Assembly: GCA_006352455.1 (NCBI GenBank)
Contig: VANL01000044.1
Location: forward strand, 29,224 to 93,223
DNA from: Brachionus sp. 'Tiscar'
Taxonomy: Eukaryota > Rotifera > Eurotatoria > Ploima > Brachionidae
Direction of reading: 5' to 3'
Length of the DNA: 64,000 nt
Positions within the stretch are counted from its first letter, which is position 1; the number at the start of each line of letters is the position of its first letter. Below, piece after piece: positions 1-12,906 of this stretch. The position numbers and the translations under genes were made by a program. The notes under the pieces are model-generated. The model searched no databases and was not told the origin of the DNA. It saw only the letters and a program-made list of their open reading frames with translations.

Positions 1-3000
1 GGAAAATTTGTGTCTTCTAATTTAGAAAAGTCTACCAGTGCAAGCTCTCCTTCAAGTACAAATCTAAGTGAAACAGTTTCAACTTCAATTATAAATCAAT
101 ACAGATCAAAGTCTAAAGCAATCAAAATTTTTGTTGCATCAAACAAGAATGGTATTTTTTTAAATTTACCTATTGATTAATATTTTGTTAAAATTACCTT
201 GAACTGCACTACTTAAAAATTGTTAGTTAAGTAATTAAAACTAAATATTAAATGGTTTATGTTTTTTAATTTTATTTTTACTTGATTCAACTTCAAGTAT
301 TAATAGAATTTAGTAAAAAAAAATTAATTAATTCATGTATTTAATTATAAAGATATTAAATTTTATGTAATTCAAGTTTATTAATTTTTACTTTAATTGA
401 GCTTAAAACAGGAATTTTACTCATATTTACTTGTTTAGCTAAAACAAGTAAATTTATATTTTTAATAAATGAAAATAAAGCAGATTTTTATTTTAATTTT
501 AATTATCTTATCAAATTAATCTGTAATTAATCAAAATATAATAAAAAATTAATAAAATAATGCAATTAGTGACGCCAAAATAATTTATTTAATTATCATA
601 ATGAATAAGAGATATTCCAGGTAAATTGTTTTTGATTAAAAAATATTTTTTAAATTAAGACATGATATTATAAAAAGGAAAATAATTAATTAATTAATTA
701 ATTATTGAATTAAACAAAAAAGTTAATAATAAATTTTAATCTTTGATTTTTTCTAAATAGAATTTGAAATCGAGAGTCAATGTCTTTTGGAAGAGAGCCT
801 ACCAGAGCTACAGCAGTATTTTCTTCAATTTGGTTATGACTTCTCCTTTATGGATGTAAATCTGAACTATGATTTTGATCCATTTGTTGATCCATATTTG
901 TTTGAATGTCTTAAAAAAGAAATTGATGATTGTTTTCAAACATCTGATGGATGCTTTTTCATTGTAATTTAACTTATTATATACGAATAAAAATTACATT
1001 TTTTGACAAGGCCCTGATTGGAAATAAATATGGCAATACTCCGATTCCTTTAGAAATTTCTGAAAGTGATTATTTAAAAATCCGAGTTGCCACTTCAACG
1101 ACAGGTTTTTTTTTGTTTTATCAAAAATTTGAAAATAATTTTTTTTTCAAGATTTTGAGTTTTTTCAATCATGGTATATTCTTGATACTAATTATTTGGT
1201 TCCGAGATATAAATTGCGTCCCTTAATCGAAGCTTTTCCCAACTATTATAACAAGTTTTTTTTCTCATTTATTTTAAAATCTTTTTTCATTTATTTTTTT
1301 TTATTAAAGAAATCCTGAAAATTTTGAAACACATTTTAGTGAAAAAATTTCATTTATGGAAGTTCATCGTAAACTAATCGAAATAATTCAGAATGCCATA
1401 TTAAATCATGAGTCTAATCCAAACAAAATCGAAAATAAGTCAATAAATCAATCGCATAAAGAAATTCATAGTGATTTGTCATTTTACCAATATTCTGGTT
1501 TAGAACTTTTGACTCATTTTGCTTTTAAAAATTCTTTAAATGAATGCATTGCTATTTATAGAAATATTGAAAGTAAGTCTTTTTTTATTTCATAAGATTT
1601 TCTTTAGTTTACAATACATAGACGTGGATTCTTCAAAAAAAAATGCAGAAAAATATGCAGACATCTTGGGAAATAAAGTTGATAAGCAAAAGGAAGAAAA
1701 ACAAATAAAGTACCGAGAAGCAGTATTGATGCGTTTGAGTAGTGAAAACAAACACGAATTTACAATTAAATGGAAAGAAGATATTGAAGATGTTGTAGAA
1801 ATAGCACTAAAGCACTCTAATTCAGGCAGTGAGACAGAAGACGCTAACAATTCAGACCCGACATTTAGCCAATCAGGATTTCAAAAGTACGATATAGACT
1901 TTAGAAATTATATACACAATTTCAATGCAGTTGTTGTTTCTAAAGTCAGAGCTCTGATCGAGAAACGATTTCAAGAAGAGCAAAAAATTACTTCCAAACT
2001 TACTGAAATAAATATCCTTCAGGAAATATTGAGACATTATTCACGATTCGAAGAAATAAGCGCTAAAGATCTAATTGAGTATCCAGAGTACACGGATCGT
2101 TTCAAGAAATTAATTACTTTGGGCTCAAAAAATGATCACCATCCCATATTTTTATATGGCTCTAATGCCAGTGGTAAAACATCGTTATTAACTAAATTTG
2201 GCTCAATAGCTAACAATCTAATCGAGCCGAAAAATTGCTTTATGATTGTTAGATACACAGATTTAACTAGTCAATGTTCTACATTTGAAGGTCTTATGTT
2301 CTCTATATGCGAAAACTTAAACTTGTTGCTAAATTTAGATTGTTCAAATGAAATTGAAAATAAAGACATATCTCACCTTATTCAATATTTTTTCAAAATT
2401 TGCAATGATTTCTCCAAATTACAGTCAAAGCATTTAATTTTATTAATAGATGGCATTTCCGATGTAAATGTCGAAAGGATTTATTTGAGCAAGCCTGCGG
2501 ATTCTAATAATCAAATTAGCTGGCTTTTTAGTCAATTGATTCCACCTAGAGTTCACTTGATTGTAAGTATCAAGCGGCAAGCATCTCAAATACTTCGAAC
2601 AGAAATTTTCGATGCTTCATTTAGAAACAAATCTTATCAAAACAATCCCCTAGCTCAGACAAATGTGCATGCTGCAATCGCTTCTACATCTACTTTGTCG
2701 GCCAGTCATGCACAATCGAATACAGCGGCATTACCACTGTTTTTATACAATTTCAACGAAAAATTGTCTAATGAAACAGAGAATTATTTGTTTGAATTGC
2801 CAATTCCGTTTCGAAAAATCGAAATAAATGAATTAATGTTTTACTTTAAAAACGAGTTAATAAAATTTGGCCGAAGCATTACTGATGAATCAGCTATGGT
2901 AGTTATCCAACAATTTCATGGCATTAAAACAACTGAAAATGGCTTAGAAACTCAGCTTCAAAATGAAAATAATCAACCAAATTATTTTTATTTGGTTAAC

Positions 3001-6000
3001 ATGATTCATGAGATCATTAATGTGAGCAGATTAAACAATAGTCTAAATTTTGATGTTAACACTGACAAGTTTCCTAGAGATTTTGAAACTTATTTAAAAT
3101 TCAAAATAGGTAATTATTTAACTATTTTCAAAGTATACCAATTTAAGTTTGTTTTTTCATATAAAAGCCTTTTAAAAATTTTGCTTAATTTAGAATATCT
3201 TTTAATTTTGTTATTTTCGAAAAGACCAAATACTTTCAAAATTAATCAAAAATAAGATTTTAAATGTTTTATTCATAAATTTGACTTATTTTTGTTTTGA
3301 AAAATTAAAAAAAATTATTAATTTAAATCTAAAAATTTTTAACAATATCAAAGATTCGATTGAGAAAAGATTTAATATGAAGACAATAAGTTGTATTTGT
3401 AACTATATTACAGCAGCTCACAATGGAATTACCGAAATGGAATTAATTGACTTGCTCTCGTGTAATAATGAATTTTTTTCAGAATTCTATGAGAGCACCG
3501 ATCTTCCTTTGATACTTAGATTTCCGACTAGTCTTTGGATATTAATTAAGCATCATCTTGGTAAGATTATTGCCAACATTTTCGTTTCTTTTTAAGTTTT
3601 ATCAGAATAATTGTATGTCAGGAAATCTTTTGAGTGTAAAATTTATGGACAATAAAACTACTTATTGCTGGAGCCATGATTCAATAAAAAAAATAATGAA
3701 GCAACGTTATTTCAACAAAGTCGAACAGATCAGAACTTGTCATAAGGATATGTCCAACTATTTCCTTGAATCGTTTGTTGAAACAAAACCTCTAGTAGAC
3801 ATGAACAAAAATATGCAAATAAGGTTTTGTCAAATAATAAAAATATATTTAATTTAATTTTGTAAAATAACTTAGAGACGAAGAGGGAAAAAGGTTTATT
3901 TGCCAGCAGCCTTTGCTCTATTCTGAAGTTAGATACAATTATAGAAGGCTAAGCGAATTATGGTATCACTTGATGAACTCTGGCGACATACAACGACTCA
4001 AAGAGCATGCTTTCTATAATTTTGAACATTTATTGGCAAAATGCCACGGAACTTCATTGCAAATTTTGCTAAATGATATCGAGGCAGTTCTAAGACGCAT
4101 TCTTGATATTGACACATTGCTTATGAGTTCATTAATAAAAAAGTCTTATGTTACACTTTCTCAAAATCCTCTTAGACTTTCAGCTGAAATTTTGTCACGC
4201 TTAAGGCCGTTGCAAGGTAATATTATATTTTTCATTCAATATTTTCTAAGATTCAATTAAAAGACGAATATGGAGAACATGTCCAATCATTAGTAGCTCA
4301 AGCGGGCTATTGGTGTGAAAATCACGAGTCGCCAGTTCTAATTCCTTTATCAACTTGGCTTGATTCGCCCGAAAACTTATTGATCACAAGAATTGATCAC
4401 CCTGAAGGCATTTTCAAAATTGCAGTCACATCTTTTAATCAGCATGTATTTTTTTCCACATCAAAGCACGAAATATGCATGTATCATATACCGTCTAAAA
4501 AATTAGTCAGAAAATTTACTGGTCATAGTGATGTTATTAATTGCTTGCAAATAACTTACAATAATAGATTTTTGATTAGTGGTTCTTCAGATAAATTAAT
4601 GATGGTATGGAATTTGGGAACTGGAGAAAAAGAAAACACATTCACGTAAGAATATAATCATTAATTTAATAAATGCATAAACATAAGTAGACTTTAATAC
4701 AATTAATTTAATTTTATCTAATTTTAATATAGATTCATATAAAATATTCGATAAAGATTTAATAAACGATCAAATTTATAGTTTTATTTTGAAAATTTAT
4801 AAGAAAATTAAAAACTTTGATTATAAATTTCTAAAACAATTTTTTTGCTAAGTTCATTTAACACTAGAAGTACCAAGCATTTTTTCTTCTTTTTTTATCC
4901 AAAAGATTTAAAATTTTTATAAGAGTCAAATGAATAGTTTGGCGCTACCTGCTTTAAAAAATATTCCAGAGTTTTAAGTCTTTGTATTTCGAAGTTATCT
5001 TAATTTTTCATTTAAATTTATATTTCTTTTTTTTCGGATTTTTCTCTAACTTCGGTTTATAAAGAATTTCTCAAAGTAAAATAAAACTGAATTTTTTTTT
5101 ACACCAAAATTTGGAAAAGAAGAAATAATTATAGTAAATTTTTTTTAAGTAATCATAGATCAGCGATTTTATGTTCAGTTATTACGCATTCTGATGAATT
5201 TATAATCACTGGTAGTTATGACCGATTAATCAATGTTATTAGAATTGAAAATGGAGACGTTATTCATTCTGTAGAAAAACATTTTGATGCAATCACTGCT
5301 CTAGCCATATCAGAAGATGATTCAATCCTGGTCTCAGGTAAAAAATTAAAAATTTTTTGTTTATCGGACATTTTTCTAAATGTTTTTTTTTAATTTATTC
5401 TTTTTAAAATTAAATTTTTATTTTTCTAATTGAAAAGCATCTACCGATAAGACCGTTCGTAGATGGTCTTTCGAAGATATGCAAGTATTGGATAATATAG
5501 CAACTATTTATAGCTCAATAACGAGTATGATTATAACTTCCGACAATACTTTTGTAGTTATCGGGTGTGAAAATAAAACAGTTCAGGTTAAATCGCTGAT
5601 TACTGGTACCGATATTCATGATTTAGTCGGTCATAATTCAGATATTACTTGTTTAGCTTCTTCAAGAGATTGTGAAAGAATTTATGTTGCATGTTCAGAC
5701 TCAAAATTATATTTGTATGATATAAAATCCAGAGAACTAATAGCTATTTTAATCGAGCAAGAATCTAGTATAAATGATCTTAGAATATCATCAGATAACA
5801 GTTTTTTATTTTCATCCTCTGGAGTAAGTTGTTAAACATAATGTGAATTTTTCAATAATTTAATTTTTTAAGAGTTCGTTGTATGTCTTAAATTTAAAGA
5901 AAAAGAAATTTATCTCTAGACAAAAATGTAAAGAAATTGAGCAGAATCGATTAATAAAAGCCATAGCAATGTCTAAAGAAGGTGATATGGCCATTACTGG

Positions 6001-7667
6001 TGATGACTCTGGACTAGTAAATCTATGGAATTTAAAAACAGGAGAATTTATTGAAACCTTGATTGAGCCTAATGAAAATCAGCGATGTGGTGTTTGTAAG
6101 CTGGCACTATCGAACTCGAATTTATTCAGTGTTGTTGCTTTTTCTGACAATACAGTAAGTGTATTCGACAACGAAATGGGTGACGTTGCGACTGAATTCA
6201 GCGAGCATCAGTCAAATGTCAAGCACTTGTTTATTTTTGATGATAGTAAAAGAATTTTGACATCTGATGGTTTTAATTTATGCAAAATTTGGGTTGCTCA
6301 TACTGGACAACTTCTAGAATCAATTACAGTAGCATGTAATTTGTTTGCCCTATCGCCCGACATGAAATTTGTTGTCTCAGGACCTGGAGAAAATGTGTAA
6401 GCAGTCATTTAAGATTTAAAAATTATTTTATTCAAAGAAAATTGGACTCTTGAACTCAAGTTCAAATTTATAATCTATTAGATTTAGCTTATTACCTTCA
6501 GTTTTTTGTTTTCTACAAATTTTAATTTAAATTTACGTAAATTGTTGTAAAAACTAAAATTAGAATAACACTGTATAATAACTTTAATTCCTAAAAGTCA
6601 AAGTTATTATTATTTATAAGTCATTTAAATTTTTGATTTAAAAGATATTAATCAAAAAATATTTAGAGTCAAAATTTGGGGTTTGAATGAAGCTAAAGTC
6701 ATTAGATCTATAGATCATCCAAACAAAATAACAGTAATTAAATTTACTCATGACTCACAATTCGTTATAACTGGTGGAGAAGATAATTCATGTAAAATAT
6801 GGGAGTTGTTAACTGGAAAATTGATTCAGGTTTTAATTGAACATGACAATGCAATTACTTCAATTGATGTTCCGTTCAATAACAACCTCATAGTGAGTGG
6901 TGCCAAAGATCGACTTGTTTTATTATGGAATTTTAAAGATGGTTCAGTAATTCATAAATTATCTGGTCATCATGATATAATTGTGAAAGTAGCAATAACA
7001 TTTGATGGAAATATAATTATATCAGGTTCTAAGGACGGTATTGTTAATGTGTGGTCATCTAGATATGGGTTTCTTTTAACAAGTATCAACCTTCAGTTTA
7101 CATTAGTAGAACTAATTGTATCAATCGACGCAACAAGCATTGTAGCTCGACTTGCCGATTCAACTAATCTTGCTATTATTGGTCTCACACATAAGAGCAT
7201 AGTTGATTGCAACAAAGCTACTAGTCAAGCTAGTCTCAAGTCTTTTGACTGTAATTTTAAATACAAACATTATCAAAAAATACTAATAATATTTTTTTTA
7301 AGATATAGGGAAATCACAAAATAGTCATCTTCCTTTAAAACCTAAACCTCTTGTATTTGCTAAAAAATCCACAGAACTTTTGAAATTGTTTACACAAGAA
7401 CCACATGATGTAGAAAAAAAAACAAGACGACAATCGGAAATAACTAGCCATGTTCAAGTATATAATATAATCTTTCTTTTCGAATTATCACTAACTATAG
7501 TAAATATATTAAAGGCTGAACCTATTTCTTTAACACAGCATTCATCCAGAGGAATATTTCAGAAACAAAAACGTAAAACTAAAAAATCATCAGAATTTAG
7601 TTCTAATACTAGTTTGGTTAATAAAGAAGAAAAACTGCGGAAAACAAGAATATGTTGTATTTTATAA
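1..7667 (+). CDS. NWD1/NWD2-family STAND NTPase with WD40 repeats (5' end outside window)
   Basis: Exons: <1-151, 761-963, 1011-1104, 1152-1254, 1310-1572, 1622-3109, 3354-3560, 3622-3823, 3876-4216, 4264-4645, 5159-5337, 5438-5823, 5873-6396, 6667-7250, 7303-7457, 7515-7667. All join in phase, giving 1804 visible residues. The N-terminal part carries the NWD signature (FEIES near 767, LIGNKYG near 1017, then a WY...VPxY block). A P-loop (GSNASGKTSLL, near 2160) and a Walker B (HLILLIDG, near 2440) define the NTPase. A winged-helix-like region follows, then from about 4380 a long run of WD40 repeats (for example KIWELLTG). The protein ends in a basic tail and CCIL. NWD proteins are cytosolic signalling or scaffold ATPases, but the role here is unknown. 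The 513-base intron 4646-5158 holds nothing I recognise. Family call is firm; NWD1 versus NWD2 is not resolved. Confidence 0.9.
684..705. repeat. (AATT)n microsatellite in first NWD intron
   Basis: Five and a half copies of AATT/TTAA within the 609-base intron 152-760. The rest of that intron is plain AT-rich sequence. Confidence 0.8.
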
Positions 7668-8318
7668 TTAATGTTTATTTGCTCAAATTGATTTTTTATT
7701 GAATGTTGTTAATCAATGCAATTTTTTAGAAAACATTAATTTATAAATAATTAAAATTTTTCTTTTTGAATAAAATATGAAAAATTTAACAGATTATCTT
7801 AAATTAGCTATCGAGAAATAGATAAGAGCATTAACACCATGAAAATATATTTAAAGACTCTCTTATCTTGTCAAAACTAAATACAGTCGCATAGTTTTTA
7901 ACAAAATGACATATGATTCTTATAGAAAAACAACTTGAAAATGGTGTCCACAAACATCCTGTTAAAAATTATAAATCTGTTATTGCAAAAATTATTTTAA
8001 TTTTAAATGATTTATTAGAAAAAACTTGTGATAAAAAAATACTTTTTTCTTTTGTTGTCCCACAAAAAAACAAATTTCAATTAATGGATGAAAATTTTTT
8101 CATTTGGTTTTATTATTTGGTAGAAAAAAGAATAAATTTAAGGTTTAAAAAAAATAAGACTATTTATTTTTTGAAGCAATATCTTCAATTGATTTTATAA
8201 ATCTTCGTTTCAAAATGCGCGAATATACAAAATTTACAAAGCTTAATGGAAAATTTCTTAGTAGTAAATGAACCTATAATTATTAGATTTAAATATAAAA
8301 TAAAAAACTAATTATATT
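7668..8318. other. Intergenic, convergent 3' ends
   Basis: Separates the stop of the NWD gene from the stop of the HSDL1-like gene on the other strand. A 95-codon open frame at 7913-8200 (+) is lysine/phenylalanine-rich, like translated AT-rich DNA, matches nothing I know and is not called. Confidence 0.5.
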
Positions 8319-9419
8319 TTATTTTACTTTAAAAGCATTTAACCAATATCCAAATGAATAGCTAGACCATCCAAGAGTTCGAATTGTTGAGCTTGAATAA
8401 AGCGCCAAATTTCTTGATAACTTGATTTCGCTTTTGAAATTTAAATTTTCATCATTTAAAAATCCTGTATTAATAGTCTGAAAAAATAAGTTCTTGCCTG
8501 AGTACTCATAATTTAATGATTCGATTAGTTTTTCTGTAAATAAATTAGAAGCGCCAAATAAAGACATATAAGGTGATGAAAGAAATGATCTTTTGGTTGA
8601 AAAATTTACAATAGCTCCTTTGTTTCTTAAAATTGAAGAATTGAATAATTAATTTAATTTAAATCTTTTAAAAAATTACTTTTGAAACATAGATGGCAAA
8701 AGCATTCTTATTATTAGAGTAAATGCCGCTACATTCGAGCATATTGAATTTTCAATTAAATTTTTTGATAATGCATGAAAGTAAGACCATTCTTGATTGA
8801 AACAGCTACTATTTACTGGAAAAAATTATTAAATAAGATTAATTAAAATCAAAAAAGATTTAATTTACCAAAAATTCCAATGTCTCTTCCAATTATTGCT
8901 TTTTCTAAAGGAATCAAAGATCCAAAATTTCTTGGATCTATTTTAATTGAAATAACTTCAATTTGAAAATCTGAACCTATTGCAAGAATTTGAAATAAAC
9001 TTTCTATAATAATATTCCTAAATTACTAATGATTTCACACATTTGGGACAAAAGTTCTTGATCTTTATCGATTAGAATCAGATTAATTTTACGCTTTGCA
9101 AGTTCTCTTGCATAGCCAAAACCAATTTGATTTAAACAGCCTTTAAGCAAAAATTAAAACTTATCTAATTTCAATTTAGCAACTTACCAAATACTACCGC
9201 CCAATTGCCAAGAGACTTAATCCATTTTTCGTTATGTACCAAATTCGGGATTAGATAGTGTCCAATGGCTCGACTAAGATTTCTCAAGCTTTCAAATGAC
9301 TTTTTTCCCAAATAAAGAATTCCAATCAATGCTAGCCGTTCATTTATGTGAGAAAGATCATTAGACAGCTGATTTACAAATAAACTGAATGAATCCGATG
9401 AGTTCATAATTTTAAACAT
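8319..9419 (-). CDS. HSDL1: HSDL1-like short-chain dehydrogenase, probably inactive
   Basis: Five exons: 9188-9419, 9050-9140, 8869-8999, 8680-8815, 8319-8625 (298 aa; human HSDL1 is about 330). The N-terminal segment (ALIGILYLGKKS) and the run NWAVVFGCLNQIGFGYAREL align with the HSD17B12/HSDL1 branch of SDR enzymes. The Rossmann glycine motif GxxxGxG has lost its middle glycine (GCLNQIG). The NNxG motif reads NSSC. The YxxxK site reads FGASN, so both the catalytic tyrosine and lysine are missing. Vertebrate HSDL1 also has Phe for Tyr; loss of the Lys as well goes further. A mitochondrial or ER-associated non-enzymatic role is inference. The exon 2/3 junction was chosen as a 50-base intron because it keeps family spacing; a 23-base alternative exists. 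An uncertain second in-frame donor also exists near 9038. Confidence 0.8.
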
Positions 9420-11022
9420 AAAAAAAATTTTAATATTTTGAATTTTTTAATTAACCTTAATTTTGAGCAATATTTCTATTAAAAACAAAAAGTTTCCTTA
9501 CATTTTGTTTGCAACATTTCATTTAGTGATTTTATTTAAGGAATTAATTAAAAATTTTCCTTTAATTTTCAAATAATAAAATACAGTTTGTTGCAAAACT
9601 TAGAAATTAATTATTTATTTATCAAAAATTGACTTAATTAAATTTGACGAAAAATTGAGTGCATAAGAAAAAATTAAAAATTCTAATTTGTAGTTTTTTA
9701 AATTCGAACAATCCAAAAGATTAGACAATTATATCAATTAATGTGCTCCAAAACTGCTAAAGTTAAATACTCTCTTTTCAAAATTATATTACCAAAAAAT
9801 CTTTATTTTGCCAAAGAGTTTTTAAAGATTCCGACTGAGTACGTACAAAAACCGATTAAATCTAAGCCAAAAAGTTTTTGAGCCTGTTATAAAGCCATAA
9901 GGAGTCATATAAAATATAAAATTGTAAAAATTTCTAAATGGCTAATATATAAGCTGGTGTTAGCAAAATTTTTCGCATTCAGAAAGTGGTTTTTCTTTGT
10001 CAATTTTATGATAGAAAGTCTTGAAACCTAATATTATAATTGATTTTAAAACTTGAAGGAATCTTATAAAACCCCATAAAAGTATATTCATATCGGACTT
10101 TTGAATTACAGATTTTATTTTTAATAAAGAATATAAACGCACTCTCAATTCAGACTTTTTATGATGTCTAAATAATCGTCTAAAAATTTCATTTAGAAAG
10201 AATCTGAATATTTAAAATGCAATAATATATTATAATTTGCAATGAAGAATAAGTTAAGACCACTTAAACTCGCCCCAATGTTATAAAAATTAGTATAATT
10301 TTCTTTATTGGGCCAAAATTCATTTGATTGATAAAATTACATACTTTTTTGAACATTTTTTACCTTATATAATTTTTCTCATCTAAAAAAATGATATTAA
10401 ATAGAAGATCGATTTAAATTGATTATTGATTTGAATTACTAGAAAAAAAGAATATTAAAGATTTTCTTTTTTTATTCAAGGTTTTTGTTAATTTTATTTT
10501 ATCAAAGAAAAAAATATTTTTGTTCAATGTGTATTCGAAATTCATTAACAAGGTCAACCACACTATAGAGAAAATTCATATTGGAGTAAAATTAGTAAAA
10601 ATCAAAACAAAATACCCAATTTGTTAGAGTATTCGAGACAAAAATAGGAATCAAAACACACATGAGAAGATGTTAAACAACCCAAAATACCATTATTATA
10701 GATTCGACTTAAACCCCTATTTTTTTCTTTTTTTTTCTAATTTAATCATTTAATTTAATTTTATCTAAACAATATACATATATAAATAGTGTATGTCATC
10801 AATTATGTCATTTATATTTGTTCAATAAACTAAACTAAAATAAAAGTTATGTTTAAATATTCGTTTTTATTGTATTTGATTGAAAAAAATACAATATTAA
10901 AAGTGAAGTTTTATTTTTGTTAGAATTTGCCTATTAATTTATTTTAAATTAGAAAATGATTGAAAGAAATTACAAATATATTTTTAAAATTGTATTAACA
11001 GTAACTTTAGAAATTTTAATTT
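9420..11022. other. Intergenic, no gene seen
   Basis: AT-rich sequence. A 62-codon frame at 9960-10148 (-) has no recognisable features and is treated as chance. No repeats with clear ends were seen. Confidence 0.5.
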
Positions 11023-12906
11023 TTAGAAATTGAAATTGCTTTTATTTTTGCTTTCCACAAATCTCATTCGCTTAAGAGCAGCCGAATCACGCAATGATGC
11101 TTTGTCATTAAAAATCTCATTGTTTAATTTATTACTCCCGCTAGTCATTACGGGTATGGAGCCACGAAAATTTTGACATTTTCTATTGTCACAATATTTT
11201 TTTGATTGATATCTATATAGACTAGAGGTTTTATGCTGATTTAAGCTTTTTACTCCGACATTATACAAAAATTCATTATCATTCCATTTTTGATTATCGT
11301 TTAGTTTTAAATCCTTGGCATAATTTGAATTGGCTTTGTCAGATTCAAATCTACTACAATTCAACAACTTGTTTAAATCAGTCTAAATTAAAATATAGAT
11401 AAGTATTAATTAAAACAATTCCTCGCATCTTTTTAAGTAAAATATCCTTTTTAAGGTAATAATCGAATGTCTTTTATTATTTTTAAGGTATTTTAAAATT
11501 TTTAAATTGAAGATCTGAGGAATTTTTACATAAGATAGTAAGTTATAAATTTACTTTAAATCTTTTGTTCATAAAACTGTAAATAATTGGATTAATGAAG
11601 GAATTAGACATCGATAGCCAGTGACATATAAAAAATATAACAGACATCCATGACTTGGTCATGGCAATTTTGAAATTTCCATAATTTACAATTGACAAGT
11701 AAAGATGAAATATATGAATGGGAAGCCAGTTAAGTGAAAATGTTACAATTATTACTAGAAGCATACGAATTGTCTAAAAATTTTTTTTTTTTTAATATTT
11801 TTTAATAAAAATAAAAATGAAAGCATTACTTTATTTATTTTGTTTTTTAAGTGTTCAAGTTGTTCATTTTGTATATTGTGAATATTTTCTTGCAAATATG
11901 AATCGCTTCCATGATTTCTATTCCATAAAATGGATATTATTTTACTGTACATTATTATTAGAATTATCACAGGTATAAGAAAAGTTTGTAAAAATATCCA
12001 AATTGTATATATTAAGTAGTATTTTGCACTAGTTGACATGTTCGAATCCCAAATTTCGCTACAAACATAATAAGTATCTACGATATCCTCCGTCGATACA
12101 TTAAAATTTGAATCGGAATTTTTATAATATTTAATAGGAACAGACTTATAAATGAACAGTTGAGCTGATGCAAGAAGAATGGCTACCATCCATATAATTG
12201 TCAGACTCTTTCGATTATGATTTTTAGTATTTGATGAATTGTATTTAAGCGGATATGCCACTGCAAAAAACCTATTAATAGCTAGAAAGGTTAGAGTAAA
12301 TATACATCCATTTACACTTAATAACTGAATAAAATTTGTGAATGGACACATAAATGCGTTGAATATCCATTTTCCAAGCAACGCATTAATAAATGTGAAC
12401 GGGATGCAAAAAATAGACATTAGTAAGTTGAAAACGCTTAAATTCATTAAATATGAACTAATGTCTAAAAATGATGATCGAAATCCACAACACATAACTA
12501 GCAAAACCAAAATGTTGCCAACTACAGACAAAATAATTGTAATTGAATAAACCAATGTTAAAAAAATCGTTGTTTCATTTGAATATTCATTTTTTGGTGG
12601 ATTTATCTTCCAATTAGTCAGATTTTTCTGTTGATTTAACTTGATAACAGTATTTTGCATGCTATTTTCATTATTAGCATTTGTGTTTTTTGAACTGCTA
12701 AAATCCATTAATTGTCCACTAAGTGCTTTATGCTTTAAAAGTTCTGTTTGCTTTTCTAGACATTTTTTTATGTTACTCGCTCTGGTTTCTTGACACAATG
12801 GAATATAGTCGGAAAAATTTGATTCGAAATTTTTAATTGTTATGTTATACTCTTGATTAAAGCAAATGTAGCATGACATAATCAAAAGAAGTTTCATTTG
12901 TTCCAT
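11023..12906 (-). CDS. Rhodopsin-class (class A) peptide-receptor-like GPCR
   Basis: Three exons: 11830-12906, 11555-11773, 11023-11382, all phase 0 (551 aa). The start MEQMKLL was preferred to an upstream GTG; it gives a short hydrophobic leader, then an N-glycosylated ectodomain of about 110 residues. Seven membrane segments follow. TM1 has GNILVLLVM, the TM3 cysteine (FMCPF) can pair with the second-loop cysteine (YYVCSE), TM6 reads NWLP and TM7 has NPIIY. Helix 8 (NKRFKTDLNKLLNC) ends in a likely palmitoylated Cys. Unusual: the TM2 sodium-site Asp is Asn (SVFNLLMS) and the DRY motif reads NRF (AINRFFAVAYPLKY). The C-tail of about 120 residues is polar. Overall look is of a neuropeptide receptor; the ligand cannot be told. 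Confidence 0.88.

Noticed and set aside
3110..3353. Frames 3110-3255 and 3281-3353 as coding parts of the NWD gene
   Set aside because: They lie in an intron whose removal joins flanking exons in phase; translation is low-complexity.
7913..8200. A 95-aa frame as a gene
   Set aside because: Lys/Phe/Ile/Leu-rich translation typical of AT-rich DNA; no domain, no splice context.
9004..9026. A 23-base intron in the HSDL1-like gene
   Set aside because: GT-AG and phase work, but a 50-base intron (9000-9049) also works, matches the usual intron size and gives family-like spacing.
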